Assembly (NCBI GenBank): GCA_019925105.1
Contig: JAHGAU010000027.1
Location: 620,001 to 684,000 of the forward strand
Direction of reading: 5' to 3'
Origin: Niebla homalea
Taxonomy: Eukaryota; Ascomycota; Lecanoromycetes; Lecanorales; Ramalinaceae
Length of the DNA: 64,000 bases
Part shown: positions 34,171 through 49,535 of the stretch, piece after piece
Numbering within the stretch: position 1 is the stretch's first letter
How the letters are laid out: each line of letters opens with the position of its first letter
Notes under the pieces: model-generated
What the model saw: the letters and a program-made list of their open reading frames with translations, nothing else
What the model was told of the DNA's origin: nothing
Database searches by the model: none
Translations under genes and position numbers: made by a program

Positions 34171-37100
34171 TATACTATTCAAGTTAAATGAGAATACCTG
34201 GCAGTTCTTATTTTATACCCGTTATATATAAACTACTATATAGATCTTATATTATTTAATTGTTATATATTTAAATTTTATTATTCAATATATATATTCG
34301 GGTTTTTAATCTTTAAATACCTCATTTTTAATATAATAATTATATATAATAATAATAAAGTACTTAATATATAGCCTAATCTTCCTATATAATTTTTTAT
34401 TAAAGCTTTTACTTATATTAATTAAAAGCTTAAAACTATTTCTTAATATTTAATCGAGTAACCCAGCTTTACTTTTATTTACCCTATATACGGTAACCTG
34501 GCTATATATAATTATACATATTACCTTTATTAATTATAGCCCGGCTTATATCGTTAAATTATTATAACTATAAAGTTAAGCCTCCTTACCTATATTAATA
34601 ATAAACCCTGGGTTATATATTTTAAGACACTAATATTCTTAAATGAAAAGCAAGGTATAAAAGTCTCTTAGTTTACAGTATTTAAAGATTTATAAAACTA
34701 TGGTATAATAAATACGTAAAAAATTCGTCGTAAGAATAAATTGAATAAGCTTGAAAAAATGCTTAATAAACGGTGGAAAGGGGGAGAGCATAGAAGATAC
34801 CAAACTTGCGGCTAGATATATAGAGAAATAGAAATATTAAAAGGGCTGATTAAGGATAGAATCGCTTTATATATACTTCAAAAATAGAAAGTATAATAAA
34901 TTATTATAATATAGATCTTATGCCTTAGTTACTTATATAAGGGCTTTAATTTAGCTTTATTTAAATCCATTATATATTGCTATTTTCTTATATTTACTCT
35001 TTTATTTCCTCTTATCTTTTTTAACGGAAATAAAAATAGGTTTTATTATTGAGTTATATATCTTTATAATAAGACTTTATTTAAGGAATAAATAAGGTAA
35101 CGGCTTATAAAATATATAATAATTAAGGATCTTACTTCTTAAAATATAAATAATTAAAAAGGTATTACTTATAATATATTTAACGGTAATAATAATAAAG
35201 GGCTATTTAGCTTATATGAATATAAAGAGAATGTTTTATAACGTAAATTAATTTATTAATTCATTAAATAACCGCTTAATACCATATTATTCTGGGTTTT
35301 ATAATTTTTAAAATACAGTCTACCTTAATAATTTTTCGACTTATTATAATAATAAATAAATAGCCTTGTTAATTAAAAGGGTATAATTATACGTTATTTA
35401 TTATTTCTTACTTTAAAGTATAGTTTTATTAAGTTAAGTTTTAACGTATTAAAAACGTAAATAAAAAAATATTTTTATTTACTTAAAAAATATATATTAG
35501 GGACGATTTAAGGCCTTTTTGGATTACGCGGTAAAGACCAGTAAATATGATTCTTACGTAGTTCAATTTCTCCGTTATAACGGTAAGAGTAGTTATAAAT
35601 TTAAAGGTAACTTTAAAACCTATATAAGAGAACTATATAATTAAATAATTAAGTATTTTATAATATTAAGGTTACGGCAGGTCCTATAAACCTTTATATA
35701 AATATAAAGCTTAATAAAACCCCTTTCTATATACCTTTTATAGCAGCCTTCTTATAGCGCTTACTTATAAAATTTAATATCTTTTATAGAATACGGTTAC
35801 TCTATATTTTATTATTGATCTTTCCTTTTATTTATTTAGGCTTCTTAGGGTATTTAATTGGCACTTACTTAAGCTTTATAACCCAGAAGTAATTAATTGT
35901 ATTATTTCCCTTTTCTAGTAAAAGTTATAAGGCTAAAAAATCATAAAGGAATTTACTATAAAGGCTATTATGAAGAAAAACCTAGAAAGAGATTTCTTTA
36001 ACGAGGTAATTAATAAGGAAGCGGAAAAGTATATTGAAAATAAGAGTTAACGGAGAACTATTAAATTTTATTTATAAACTTAACTTTATCTTAAACGATT
36101 TCTTATTATTTTATTAACCGTTATTAGATTTTTAAATATTATATTTAAGTTTATATATTTTAACATTAATATATTATACTTAAAGGTTACTTTTACTAAT
36201 AATTTTAATAATTTTATTAACGATCTTTAGGTTTTTAACGTCGTTTTTTAGCTTTAATTTAATTTTATTATCATGATTCTTTTTCCTTATATTAACGGCA
36301 CTTTTTTTCTTTATGTTTTTTTAATAACTTAATTTTTTCGATTTTTTATGAAACTTATACTTAATCTTTATTTTATATAAATCCTTATTTAAAAAGATTA
36401 ATAAGATAAACTTAAAAGTAAAACTGATTTATAAATCGTAAGCCTATTATTTATATTATAAAAAAGTATTAATAAAGTAATATATTCCGTTTTTAATTTA
36501 ATAATTATATTTATTAAATAAGTAAACGTATAGTATTTCAGAGTCTTATTTAAATAATTTAGCTTTAAGAAAGATACTTAACTTATAAACTTTATTAATT
36601 AACCGTTTTTAATTTATTCTTATTAAAATATTATCTTTAATAATATACTTTTCCCCATTATATTTTATAATAAAAACTTTATATTAATAAAATAAAATTA
36701 TAAGATTATAATAAAGAACTCTCAATTGTTATTAATAAGCTTAAAACTTAAAAAACAGATCTTAACAGTATAAATTTTTTTAATAAGATCTTTCTAAATT
36801 ATAAAAGTCTTAAGTATTTTATAAAAATAAAAAAGTTAATAAGAAAATAAGTTTAATAAAAAATTCCTCTACCGATTGTAACTTTAAAACTATTATATTA
36901 TTATAAAGAGAAATTAAAAAGTAAAAATTATAATGAAAATAATCAATTTAATATTTATTTTAATTAATAATAATAGCGAAAAATATATATATTAAATAAT
37001 ATTATTATTAAAACGGAAATAATTAAATTAGTTAAAAACCTTTAAAAACCTAAAACAGAAAAATAAAAAAAAGACAATCTTATAAAGATTAAATAAATAA

Positions 37101-37539
37101 GCTTTATCAATGAAATATATATAAGAATCTAGATTCAAATAATAAATAATAATTATCTTAATAAATACTTTAATAAAAACTGAATCTTTTATTATTATAA
37201 TAAAATTTATATATTAATAATTAATAAATAAAGTTCTTAAAGAAATCTATTTTTAATTATTGTTTATTTATTTAAAAATTAAATAAATTATAAAACTTAT
37301 CCAATATTATTATTATATCCTTTAATTCCGTTTTATAATTAAGAGGTATTTCCGTAATGTTTAAAATTATAAACGGATTAAAGTTTTAAAAGATAAAAAA
37401 AAAACGGTTTATTTTATTTAATATTTATATTAAATTAACGAGAAAAAGATTTATTTATAGATTTAATTATTTAATTATTAAAATCTAAATAATTTATTAT
37501 TATCTTTATAATTTATTATAAATTATTAAAATACGCCTA
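34171..37539. other. Unclassified RIP-mutated repeat DNA
   Basis: AT-rich with TpA excess and stops in all frames. It contains one copy of a ~300-bp repeat also found at 61752-62030. I could not assign an element class; presumably old retroelement DNA. Confidence 0.4.
34736..35035 (+). repeat. Dispersed ~300-bp repeat, copy 1
   Basis: Aligns with 61752-62030 through CGTAAGAATAAA-, GGTTGATTAAGGAT-, TTTATATATACTT- and TATATAAGGGCTTT-like blocks. The family is unknown; a retroelement LTR/leader is possible. Confidence 0.45.
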
Positions 37540-37874
37540 TTAGAACTCCCTGGAAAAATCCTTAAAAGAGACGGCCGTTATGATGAAACAGGAAGGTAAA
37601 TACGATTAAGATAATAATAGCGTACGTACCGGTAAAGGCATTTAAAAGGTATTACCTAAGATTTTGATATAGGGCGGATCCGTAAGGAAACAGAAAAGTA
37701 ATAAATTTAAGGGTAACCCTTAAGAGAACTCGGTCGTCATATTATGGGTTTTCTATGAAAAACCATATAAATAAATTATTATTCTTTAAACGGCTATAAA
37801 TACTCTTTATCCTTAAAAATAAAAGTAAAAGTTAAGTAAATACCGGTTTTTAATCTTAACGTTATAAATATTAG
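37540..37874 (+). mobile_element. LINE copy G, left part of a 3' fragment split by the hAT-like element
   Basis: Matches the 3' region of the other LINEs (GGTTTTCT...AAATTATTATTCTTTAAACGG...AATACCGGTTTTTA) up to TATAAATATTAG, where the TIR element enters. It continues at 45889. The left end is approximate. Confidence 0.7.
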
Positions 37875-38483
37875 TACTCCGGGAAGCGGGACGGGATATA
37901 TCCTATGGGATAGGGATAGGATAGGGATAGGATAGGGATAAGATAGGGATAAGACGGGATAAAATCGCTTCCATCCTATCCCGTATTAGCTTAAGATAAA
38001 ACGGGATAAGATCGGGATATATTAAGATTTTAATAGCGGATTAAATAAAACGTATCATAAATAAAGCAAGGAGTTTTCGGGCTGATAATTATAAAGATAA
38101 TTATAAAGATATTTATAAGGATAATTAGGAAAGTTATAATATTAAAAGCTTAATTTATTATATAGCTTTATTATAACGTTATAAAAAAGCTTAAATAATA
38201 TTATTTTAAATTTCTTTACCTTTAACTCCTTATTAATACTTAATTTATATACCTTATTCCTTAAGCTTGTTAACCTAAATTATACTTAAGGAGGTTAATA
38301 AAGGTAAATCCGCTTTAAAATTAAATATATCTTAAGCTTAAAAAGGGATATCGTTTTAAAGTTAAATTACTTAAATTAACCTAAGATACCGTTCTTTTAT
38401 TAATCCGAAGAATTATAAGTTAAAATATTAACGTTACTCAAAATAAAGTATAATATCGTATATATTAATAAGATATCCTTTAG

Positions 38484-38635
<152 letters not shown>

Positions 38636-41600
38636 CGTTATCGTTAATATACTTTATAATTATATTTATATTATATACTTATTTCTTTTATTTTTTATCC
38701 TTTTAATCCTTAAAATTATTATTATTAACCTTTAAGTTTATATATGATTAACTTAGCTCGTTTTCTTTTTATTTATAATAATAAATTAATATCTTTATCC
38801 GGAAAGTTAAAAAGATAAAGTATTTTTAATTCTTATAATAACGCTTAATAATAAAAAAGGCTTATTTATATCTAACGCCGGCGGAAGCGTTATAAAGGAT
38901 ATTTTAAATTACCCGTAATAAGATAAATAACTTATAAAATAAATACTTTTATTAAGCCAGGATTCTATTATTTATTTTAAATAATAACGTTATCTTATTT
39001 TAATAAGTTTAATAAATATAAAGATAAGTATAAACTTATTATTATTCTTATATTATTTAAATTTATTAATAATAAGATTATTTAATAAGCTTTTTTTATT
39101 TAATAAAATATTAAATCCTTTATAGCCCGCGTTTATTTACTTAATTTTTAATTCATTAATAAGTCGAAATTAAAGCGTAAAACGTACTTATTAAAGGTCT
39201 TATAAAGGGCAGCCCAATAAACTTCCGCCTATAAGGTCTTATTTATTATTATATATTAATTTTAACCCTTAAAAACCTTATTATTACCTTATAGAAATAA
39301 TAAAGCCGTTTACTTATAAAGTGAATCAATTAAGCTTTAGGTTTTATTATAATACTTAATTAACTTAATATACGTTATATTTAACCCTTAAATAAGCTCT
39401 TTCTTCTAGGTAACCCGTTTACGTTATAAACGATTATTTTATTTTTTAATATAATTAAAAAACTTATTATATATTATAAAAATAAAATAAAAAGTTAACA
39501 ATTTAATAATACTTATTACTTTAATAACTTAATAACATAAGTTAATTCCATTAAGTATTTAATATAGTTTTATTCTTTAAGGTTAAATTCTAAAAGCTTA
39601 TTCTTTCCCTCGTTTTCTTTTAAAAACGTATTAATATCTTTATAAAGTATTAAGGTATAGGTTATTATATAAAAAGATAAGTTTTAATAAGTCGTTATAT
39701 CTTAAAATAACTTTAATAATATTTCCTTATATTTTTTACTTTAACTTAAGATCGGGGGATTTATAGTATTATAAATATTGATCCTTCTTTATTAAACGGT
39801 TATAAAGGCTTCTTTACGCTTATTATTAACGTTAATATAAACCGTAATCTTCTAAATCTATAGCTTATTAAATCAGTATAAAGATTATTAAAAATTTATC
39901 TTATTTTTATTAGTATCTTAAAAATACCTATAATTTAACCGTTAATTAATTCGGCTTATTTTTCATTAAATCGATAATTTATATTATTATTTATTATATT
40001 AACCTTAAGGTAATTTAAGAAGGCTTTAAGTAAAAACTAGATAACATAAATTAAATACAATAAATATTTTATTTTCTATTACGTTTTGATAATATTAATA
40101 AATAAATTTTAATACTTTTTAGCTTTTTAACATAATATAGCCGTTATAGTACTATTATTGCCTATATTATTAATAGTAACAATTAAAATATAATGCTTTA
40201 ACTTATAGTTTTTCATTATCTTTATTATAATAAATATAAGCCGCTTATTATTATAAATACCTTCTATATACTTAAAGTTAATTAATATATTAAAATATTT
40301 CCAATTTTAATTAATTTAACATATTATCATCGCTATATAGGACTATTTATTATTAACGGATTAACTATTTATAATTAATAAAACTTTATTATTATCGTTA
40401 AGAAAATCTTTTCATAAGAATAACTTAATTTCTTTTAAACGTTTTATTATATAATTCTTAATTATTATCAAGGATAATAATATAAGGTTTTAATTAAGAT
40501 AAATAAAAAGTCAATACATTTTAATATGCTTAACGATAATAAATAATAAGGTTATAATAATAACTTATCGCTATAATTATTTTAAGAAATCTTTTCGTAT
40601 TAAAACCTTATTATTAAGTAAAAATTTTACTTATTAATTAATAAAATTCTATCAAATTAATTAAAAAGGGATTTATAATTATCTTTATAATAATTAAATT
40701 AAAAAAAAAGATTTAATTATTTTATCGATTATATTAATTTAAATTAATACTTATCCTAGGATCTTAATATAATTAACTTTCTTATAGTTTTTAATCTTTA
40801 TATAGTTCTTTATTCTTAATATTCTTTTTTTTCTTAAGTACGATAAGCCTTCGTTATATCTTTTATATACGATATAAGGTAACCTTATATTATTATTAAT
40901 ATATATAATACTTTCTTTAAAGTGCTTTTAAATATCAGACTTTTTTTAATACCTTATATTAAATATTTAGTTAAATATACTTATACTTATAGGGTATTTC
41001 CTTACTATATTAAGAACTCGTTTTTAATAATTACTTTACATATATAATACTTAGACTTACGCTTTAATCTTAATATTAAAGGGTTTATATAAATTAAGCT
41101 TCTATTATTAAACGTATTAAAAAATATAATAAATAATAAAATTAATTATAAATAAAGTCTTGAAATAAAGTAAAATAATAATTAAATTAAATACTTTTTC
41201 TTAATAATAATTAATTAATAAATATAATATCTTATTTATTATAATTAAAGTAATTATTAAGATAATATAAATATATAGGCTTATAATGAAATTAATAGCT
41301 ATCCTTTATGTAAACCCCTTTTGAGGAAACAATAGGATTTTATTTGAAATTTTTATAAATAAAAAAGACCTTAAAATATAATAAAAGCGTATGAATCCCA
41401 GGAAAGTATCTTATAATTAAAGGGTAAATAAAAATACTTTATATAATCCTTATAAAATAACCTTTAAAATCTTATCTTAAAAGGTTATTTTTAAAGAATT
41501 ATTTCTCCTTTATTAAATTAAAGTAATCTTTATATTATATATAATAAAGGTTTATCCTTTATTTTTATTATAATCTTTATATTATTAAGCTTTTTAATAT

Positions 41601-44600
41601 TTATATAGAAAAATAGCCTTAAAGAAAGTAGTTCGTATTTTAAGAATTATAGTATTAAGAAATTAAAAGGGTTTTAACGGGACTATGTAGAAGGTCCCTT
41701 AAAAAATAGTTTTAATATAAAGTGTTATTCGTAAATTAAAGAATAAATATACGCTTTATTAATAATCCTTAACGCTTTAATAATTAATAAAAGCTAAATA
41801 CTATATTATATGAAATTTGCCGATTCTGAAAGTTTATATTATTAATAATATTAAAACTAAGCTTTATAAGACTGATTAAGGAAGTAATTAAGGAAATAAA
41901 GGGTAAAAAGGTATATAAATTCTATTCTATAGGTTTTAAAGCATTATAAAAGGTTATGGAAGCTTATCTTATTAATAAATTTTAATTTAAAATAACCTAT
42001 AATAAGCTCTTAATATATAATTAATATATATATCTTAATAACCTTATTTATTAGTATATATATAAGATAAGTTATATTAATATAAAAGGATATAGAATTA
42101 ATTTAAACGCTTAAAAATAAGTAACTTTTATTTAAGATTTAAATATTATTATGAAATTTTAATTTTAATTAATAAATTAAATTTAATAGCCTTTTAAAAT
42201 TATTAAATAATAAAAGATTTAACTTTTATTATAATATTATAAGAAAAAGTTTTATTAAATATATTAAGATTAATTATAATAATCTCTCTATTAATTTTAA
42301 CTTTAATTAAAAAGTTAAAGTCCGCTATATTTTTCAATTAAATTTCTAATTAAATTATAAATTTTTTAATTAAAAGGAAGCAATCTTATAAAAGTAATAT
42401 TATATTTAACTATATTCCTTAAATTAAGGATTCCTTATTAAATTAAATATATCCTTTTTAATAAAGGTTATAATAGAAATTATTACCCTTAAGAATTATA
42501 GTTAATCTATTAATAACCGTAATAATATATCAATAATTAATAGGAATCTTATCCTTAAAGCCGTTTATAATTATTATTCAAGCTTTTTTTACCTTTATTA
42601 TATTTATTATAGGGTTTTACTTTTACTTTTTAAAGTTATAATCCTTTTATTAAAATATAGGCTTAAGTAATATTACTTATTTATCCTTTTTATAATCCTT
42701 ATTATATAACAATAGCTTATAAATATAAATAACTTTATTACGTTAAACTATTTACTTTTATTTAAAGAAATATTTATACGGCGGCGGTAAATCCTTATAT
42801 AAATAATTAATCTTGTATTCAATTAATATAATAATAATTATAAAACTTTAATTTTAATATATTTCCTTAAAAATATATATAAAAGTTAAGAAATTAAGTA
42901 TTTAATTTATTTATATTTTTTATATTTTACGTTATATAAATTTAATAAAGCTATGCTATAAACGTTTAATTTCCTTAAATTGGATTATTTTATAATTATA
43001 TAGCTGAGTATTTTATATTTTAATTACGTTTATTTAAAGCTTTTTAATATTAAGTTTATTTAAACCGGCTTCCTTAATTTCCGTTTACGTTAAAAGCGTT
43101 ATATATTTTAAGTTTATTAAAATTAAATTAATCTTATATATATTATAATAAAAACTTATATTTATTATTATTTTATTATTACTTAAATCCTTTTATAAAG
43201 GATTGCCATTATTTTTTATTAATTTTAATTTTTACGTTTTATTTAACTCGAAATTATTATTTAAAATAAAAACGTTAATATATTAATTATTAAGAATATT
43301 AATAATTATAAGCACGATAAGTATAAAGATAATTATATTAATACACCGGTTATTTATAACGTTCATCCTGGTTTACGTTTTTAATAAAGTTTAACCTTTA
43401 ATAATAACCTTCTTTTATTTATTAATTTTCGTTAATTTAAATAAATAATAATTTAAGGCGGTCTGGTTTATATACTTTACCTTTTTTAATTATTATTTTA
43501 AAGGGTAAAATTGGGTAATATAATTACGCGATTTTATTATATTAAATTTTATAAAAGCTTTTCTTTTATTTTACGTTTCCTTTACGGATTAAACTTCTTA
43601 TTACGTAACTTATAAAATAAGCTATCCCAGAGAATAATATTATTAATTATAAAAGATTAATCTTATAAAAGCTTTTTTTTTTCTTTAAGTTTTATTTATA
43701 AAATAAGCTTTTTATTATATAACTTATAAGGTATATTATCCCAGAAGTAATATTATTAACTATAAAAGATTTATCCTTTAAATAATTAATATATATAAAA
43801 GAAGCGCTTAAGCTTTAAACTTTTAAAGTTTTTTATATATAACGATTATTCTCTTTAAATTTTACTTTAAATAAGAAATCTATGAAAAGGTTCTTAGGGT
43901 TCTTAATATATTTTATAATTATAAAGCTTAAAACGATAATATTATAAAAGTATTAAAATAAGAAAATACTTAATAAGTTACTTAATAATAGATAAAGAAA
44001 GTAAAAAATTAAGAATTTAAAATTAAGAATTTTAATAAATATATTAATAAATAAAATATACGTTAAACTTAATTTATTAAAATTTTTAAAGTTAAATTTT
44101 GAGGCTAGAAATCTATAAAAAATTATTTTTTAATTATTATAAAGATTAATATAAATAATCCGGTTATAAGTTAAAATATTAATTTTATTAAAATAATATA
44201 TATTATATATATTGCCGAATTTTTAAAGTATTCCGAGACCTTTTTTTTTTAAGTTATTTAAAACTAAGGTTAATATTATATAGGCCCTATAAAGATTAAA
44301 TAATATTATTTTTAATAGCTTTAATTATTAAAAAGATAAGTAGAAAAGTTATTAATTTAAAGTATTAAGTAATAACGAGATAATACTTATTATTTTATAT
44401 TATTTAACTCTTTTCTAAGCGAATTTAAAGTATTTACTTTTTTAACACTGGGTTTAAATAAGTAATAATCTCGGCGGTATTAAGATTTACTATAAATCTG
44501 TATTAATTAATAATTTTACCTTAAGAATCTCTTATTTTATACTTAGCTATATTTATATTTTACATTTATTTAGTATTTATCCTTTATATCCTTCTTATTA

Positions 44601-45340
44601 TTAAATAATTAATAAATATTATTCTTATATTATTATACGTATATTAAATTGCGTATAATAACCCGTATTAAATAGATTATGAAGAAATTAATTAAAGGGA
44701 GAACTTAATTATTATTACGATAAATATATAATATAAAGTCTTAAAGAAATTAAGGAATATTAATTATTAAGAAGAAGTATAGAGTATAATTAAGGAGTAA
44801 GTCTTTATTATAATTATTATTGTAATTATTAAAATTAATATAATTAATTTAATAAGAGTATTACGTAAAATTAAGCGTTATTAAAAATTAACCGACCCTT
44901 AACTCCCTTTTACGTTAATTATACATTTATATAAAGAGATTACTTATAATTAAATTAATAAAGATTATTTCCGGTTTTAATAAATAACTATTTATATAAT
45001 CCGAAAAGTAATAAAAATATATTTTATTTTTTACTTTAAATATAAGACTATTAATATAATTCTTTATTCTTTATTAATTTTACGTTAAAAATATATAATT
45101 TCACTTATATTTACGTTAAGTACGTTATTATTTAAGTTAAAGATAATAAATTAATTAAGGCGATAATATAAGCCGGTAAGGCTTTTTCTTTCTTTACGCT
45201 TTTAAGCCAGTTAAGCTTTACGTTATTATTTATAAATATATGGCCGTTAAACGGTTTAACTTATTAGCTTAAACGCGGTAATAAATCCCGGGGTGGTAAA
45301 TCCAGGGGTGGCAGTACCCGGGGTGTTCTGTGTAATGGTC

Positions 45341-45369
45341 GTGGTGGTGGTGGTGGTGGTGGTGGTGGT
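45341..45369 (+). repeat. (GGT)n microsatellite in a small unmutated patch
   Basis: About nine GTG/GGT units. The surrounding ~45285-45420 is less RIP-mutated and includes CCCGGGGTG-like repeats. It gives a short low-complexity open frame that I do not call a gene. Confidence 0.7.
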
Positions 45370-45888
45370 AATAGTAATGGTAGTAATGGTGATGATGGCG
45401 GTGGTAAACCTTACCATAATAATAACGCTAATAATAATAGCGATAATAATAACGGTAATATTAAAAGTAATAAAGATATTAATAACGATAATAATAATAC
45501 TTATACGGATATTATAAATACTTAAAGGGAAGGTATTAATACTTAGGGGGATATAAATACTTAAAGGGAGAATAATATTAATATTAATATTAACGTTAAT
45601 ATAAACGTATAAATAATTAAGATTATTATTATAAAAAGTATTATAATTATTATTATGCTTATCGTAGTCTTTATAAAGTATAATTAATAAATAGTTTTTT
45701 TTTTAGTTTTAATTAATTAATTTCTATTAAATAATTCTTTAATAATAAATATTAAAATCTTAATATATCCCTATCTTATCCCGGCGGAACAAGGATAAAA
45801 TGGGATAAGATATAGCCCTATCCTATCCTATACGGGATAGGATATATATTGCCAAATCCCGTCTTATCCCGTCCCGCTTCCCGGAGTA

Positions 45889-45992
45889 AATATTAGGTTT
45901 TTACGGTCATTAATAGGGCTTAATGGCCGATTATTAAAGAACGCCGGAGTTAACTTATTTGGATCCTTAATATAAATCAATTAATCAATCAA
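45889..45992 (+). mobile_element. LINE copy G, right part with (AATC)n tail
   Basis: Resumes with AATATTAGGTTTTTACGG and continues through AACGCCGGAGTTAAC to an (AATC)n tail at about 45974-45992. Confidence 0.75.
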
Positions 45993-46437
45993 ATTATTTA
46001 AGTATCGTCTTTACGTATTTATTTTAAATAAGAATTTAAGAATATTAAGAAAATTACTTATAAACGTTTTCTTATTAAATGTGTATTAATACCGCGGTCT
46101 TTTTATTTTATTCGTTTTAAATTAAAAACCTTAATGTATATTTATTTTATAGAAGTATTTTTATTAAAAATTAAATATTAAAGTTATATATTTAATAACT
46201 TATTATTTAAAGATAAACTGATAATTTAATTATATTAACTAAGATATTAAAATCAAATTATAAACATATTATAAAAATTAATGAAAGAGTTAATTAAACT
46301 ATATTAATATAATAGAATTTATTGATAATAATTAAGAATTAACTTTTATTGGAATATTATTTTTCTTCTTTAATTATAATTATTAATTTTACATAAATTT
46401 TACCCCGGATAACGTTATTTGTATTATAATTAGAAAA
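45993..46437 (+). mobile_element. Probable Gypsy-2 copy 2, part left of LINE B
   Basis: RIP-mutated DNA that ends in the 15-bp duplication ATTATAATTAGAAAA (46423-46437). That sequence is repeated at 53036-53050 directly before clear Gypsy-2 sequence. Logic of the duplication makes this part of the same pre-existing element; no domain is readable here. Confidence 0.45.
46423..46437 (+). repeat. Left target-site duplication of LINE B (15 bp)
   Basis: ATTATAATTAGAAAA, repeated at 53036-53050. Confidence 0.8.
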
Positions 46438-49400
46438 ACGAGGGACTTCAATGGCGACGAATAAAGGGACCCTAGAGGTCCAAAACGATACGTATACGTA
46501 TAGCTTTTACGATATTAAAGAAAATGTATTAAATACGATAAGTAAAAGTGGCATAATAATTGAAAATAAGGTAGTAAACGGGTAAGCAAACTATATTAAT
46601 AGAAACGGCGATAACGCGTATGGGTAATATAATGATAATAAGCCGAATAACGCTTAAAATAAATAAGGGAATTAAGGTTAATAAAATGCATATATTAAGG
46701 CACGTAAAACGCGTAATAACAGTACGGAAATAATAGGTAAATAAGGGGGTAAAGAGGCCGGTATAATATTGGCGGTAAGGGGTACGGGCGGGGGGAAAAG
46801 GCAGGAAAACCGCGGTAAAAGTATTATTAAGGGTATATAAAAATAGAATAAAATTAATAAAAAGGATAAGACCTTAAAAGATTAAAAATAAAAAGCGGAA
46901 ATAATATATCACCCAATATATAAAGGTAAAAGGGCGGTAAGGGAGGCGGTAAAAGCTTTAAAAAGACTCCTTATAATAAAATAAAAGGATATTACGTTAA
47001 AGACTTACCCGATATTAAGGATTAAGTTAAAAAACGTAAGGGACTTCTATACGAAAATAGGGGTAAAATTAAGGGAAGTAAAGCGGCTACGGGGCTTTTA
47101 AGGGGCGGTAGTAAGGGTATCAATAAAGGGTAAAGAAAATGGTTTAAAGTTAAGTATATAAGGCGAAAGTATAAAAACGGTAACTTATTAAGGGAAAAAA
47201 AGTTAAGCGATAAAAGTAATAAAAAGGATATTTACGGTAAAAAATAAGCGGATAACAGAGGAGAAAATGGCCGTATTAAAGAAAACGAAGATAATAATAA
47301 TCCGTTTATTTAATAATAAAGAAAAAAATATAATTACGGAGGTAAACCCATTATAATTAATAAAGGCTTTTAAAATAATAACGGAACTATTAATAAAATA
47401 AATTATTACGGTACGTAAACTATAAAATAAAAATATCCTTTTTAATATAATATTTTTAAAGGTGAGAAAAAGCTTAAAGAAATTTAAGGTTTAAATTAAT
47501 AAAGAAAAGTATAAGTCGGTTAAAATTTTAAGGTAATTATTTACCGTTATAGTAAATAAAATATATTTATTACGTTTTATAAAAGCTAAAAAAAGGTTAT
47601 ATTAAAAAGTATAAAAGGGAGAATATAGTTTTTTACTTAAGGCTTAAGATCATTAATTATAAACTTCCTCCGGTAATAAGGAAACTTAACTCTTTAAAAT
47701 ATATAAAAAAGTACTTTATCGTTATATTAAGTATAACGTTAATAAAAGTGTATAATAACGTTTTAAATAAAATAATTATTAAAAAGGGATTTCTTAAGAT
47801 AACTTAATTATGAGATAAAACGGCGGATATTTATTAGTATTTTAAGTATTAAAACTATAAATATATTATTATAAAATACTTTAATATTATAAAATATACG
47901 GTTTATATTAAAAGCTACGATACCTATAAATGTATAGAATTAATAGTTAAAAAACTTATAAAAAGTATACTTAAATACGCGGTATATAATAAAGAAAAAT
48001 GTTTAATATAAGATTTTAAATATATAATAAGAATTAAAGAAATTAAGTATAAGGAGACCCGAATAACCATGAAAATCCAACGGTATAATACGTATAAAAT
48101 TAATTTAACGGGCTAATTAAAAATAACCTTAAAACGTAAAATTAATTAATTAAATAATAAGGGGTAAATAACGGTAATAAATAAAATAAAGAAAAGGAAG
48201 CTTCTGATAATCCCAATTTTAAGGACCGGCTATTTTACGTTTTTAATAATAGCCGGGAAAATATTAAATTAAAAAACGCTTAACTTTAATAAGAAATCCG
48301 TAATCTAAACGGATATAAAAGAAAAAGTTTTTATAAAGGTTAATATATAATATATTAACGCTTTTAAGAATAATATAATATAACGTTTATAATAAGGGAA
48401 TTAAAGTAATAATACCGATATTTAAGTTTAAAAAAGTTAAAAACGTTAACGTTATAGCAGTATAGGAATTACCGTATAGCCTATATATATATTCGTTTAT
48501 TAACCCGGGGGAAAGGTTTTATTTAACCTTTAAGGGGAATAAAATAACCAGAATATACTTTTTTATAAATAAACGGCTCGATATAAATAATTAGGATATT
48601 ACTTATTATAATAAAAACCTTTATATATTCCGTATTATAAAAGAAAAGGACTTAAAGGGCTATTTATAACGTATATAACCCGCTACCGGTTAATAAAAAA
48701 AACCCTTTATAATACCGTTACTTAAAAAGGTCTTAATTACCTTAAGTGAATATATATTATTTAAAGACTTTAACCTATATTATTATGTATAGAACGAAAA
48801 AGGATATACGATAAATTACGTTAAATCGGATAACTTATTAATAATTACCGTTTAAGCTAACTTTTTATTATTAATATTATAAGAAACTATTACGTAGAAG
48901 AATCGTAAATTTAAAATAACGATTAATTTAACCTTTAATATAAAAAAGGTTATTAACGTAATTATAATATATAAATTATAAGAGGACTTAAAATATAATT
49001 TAGATTATATACCAATATAAATAACCTTAAATTAAACCGTTAATATAACCTTATTATTACCGGTAAAGAGGGCGTAAAAGACGGTTAAGGAAGTAAAGGT
49101 TTATATAAAAACGGAGGAAACGGTAATATAGTTTACGGACCTCCCTTAATTAAATAATAAAGATTAAATCGATTTTTTTATAAAGCGAATAATAAAAATA
49201 TTAAATAAAATAATTAATAAAATAATCCTAATAATAAAACTCTCTTAAAGAGTTAAATTTTACTAGAATAAAGGATATATAACCGCAATTATAAAAATAA
49301 AAAGGCTAATTAAGTAGGCTTTTAAATATAAAAATTAAAAAATACTTAATTAATTAAAAGTTATTTAAAAAGAAAAAGAGAAAATTATTAAGAAAATTAA

Positions 49401-49535
49401 GTAAATATACTTTCGGTCTATAATATATAACTTAACGGTTTTACTTTATAATATTTAAAAGTTAATAAAATATAATAAAGAATAAAATAAGAAATTAAAG
49501 TTTATTCTTAAATTCCTGCCTTTTAAAAAACCCCA
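46438..49535 (+). mobile_element. LINE copy B, 5' part
   Basis: Starts with a short leader and ORF1 ATG at about 46450 (ATGGCGACGAATAAAGGGAC), colinear with LINE A through ORF1 and the endonuclease region. The match to LINE A breaks at about 49533 (equivalent to 9305 in A), where a GC-normal patch begins. 15-bp target duplications flank the whole element. Confidence 0.85.

Noticed and set aside
37890..38035. GGGATAGG repeats as telomere-like sequence
   Set aside because: The unit is not TTAGGG, it occurs in both orientations, and it lies just inside the TIRs of the hAT-like element.
45293..45517. 74-codon frame with poly-Val from a GTG repeat
   Set aside because: Arises from the (GGT)n repeat running into RIP-mutated ATT-rich DNA; not a protein gene.
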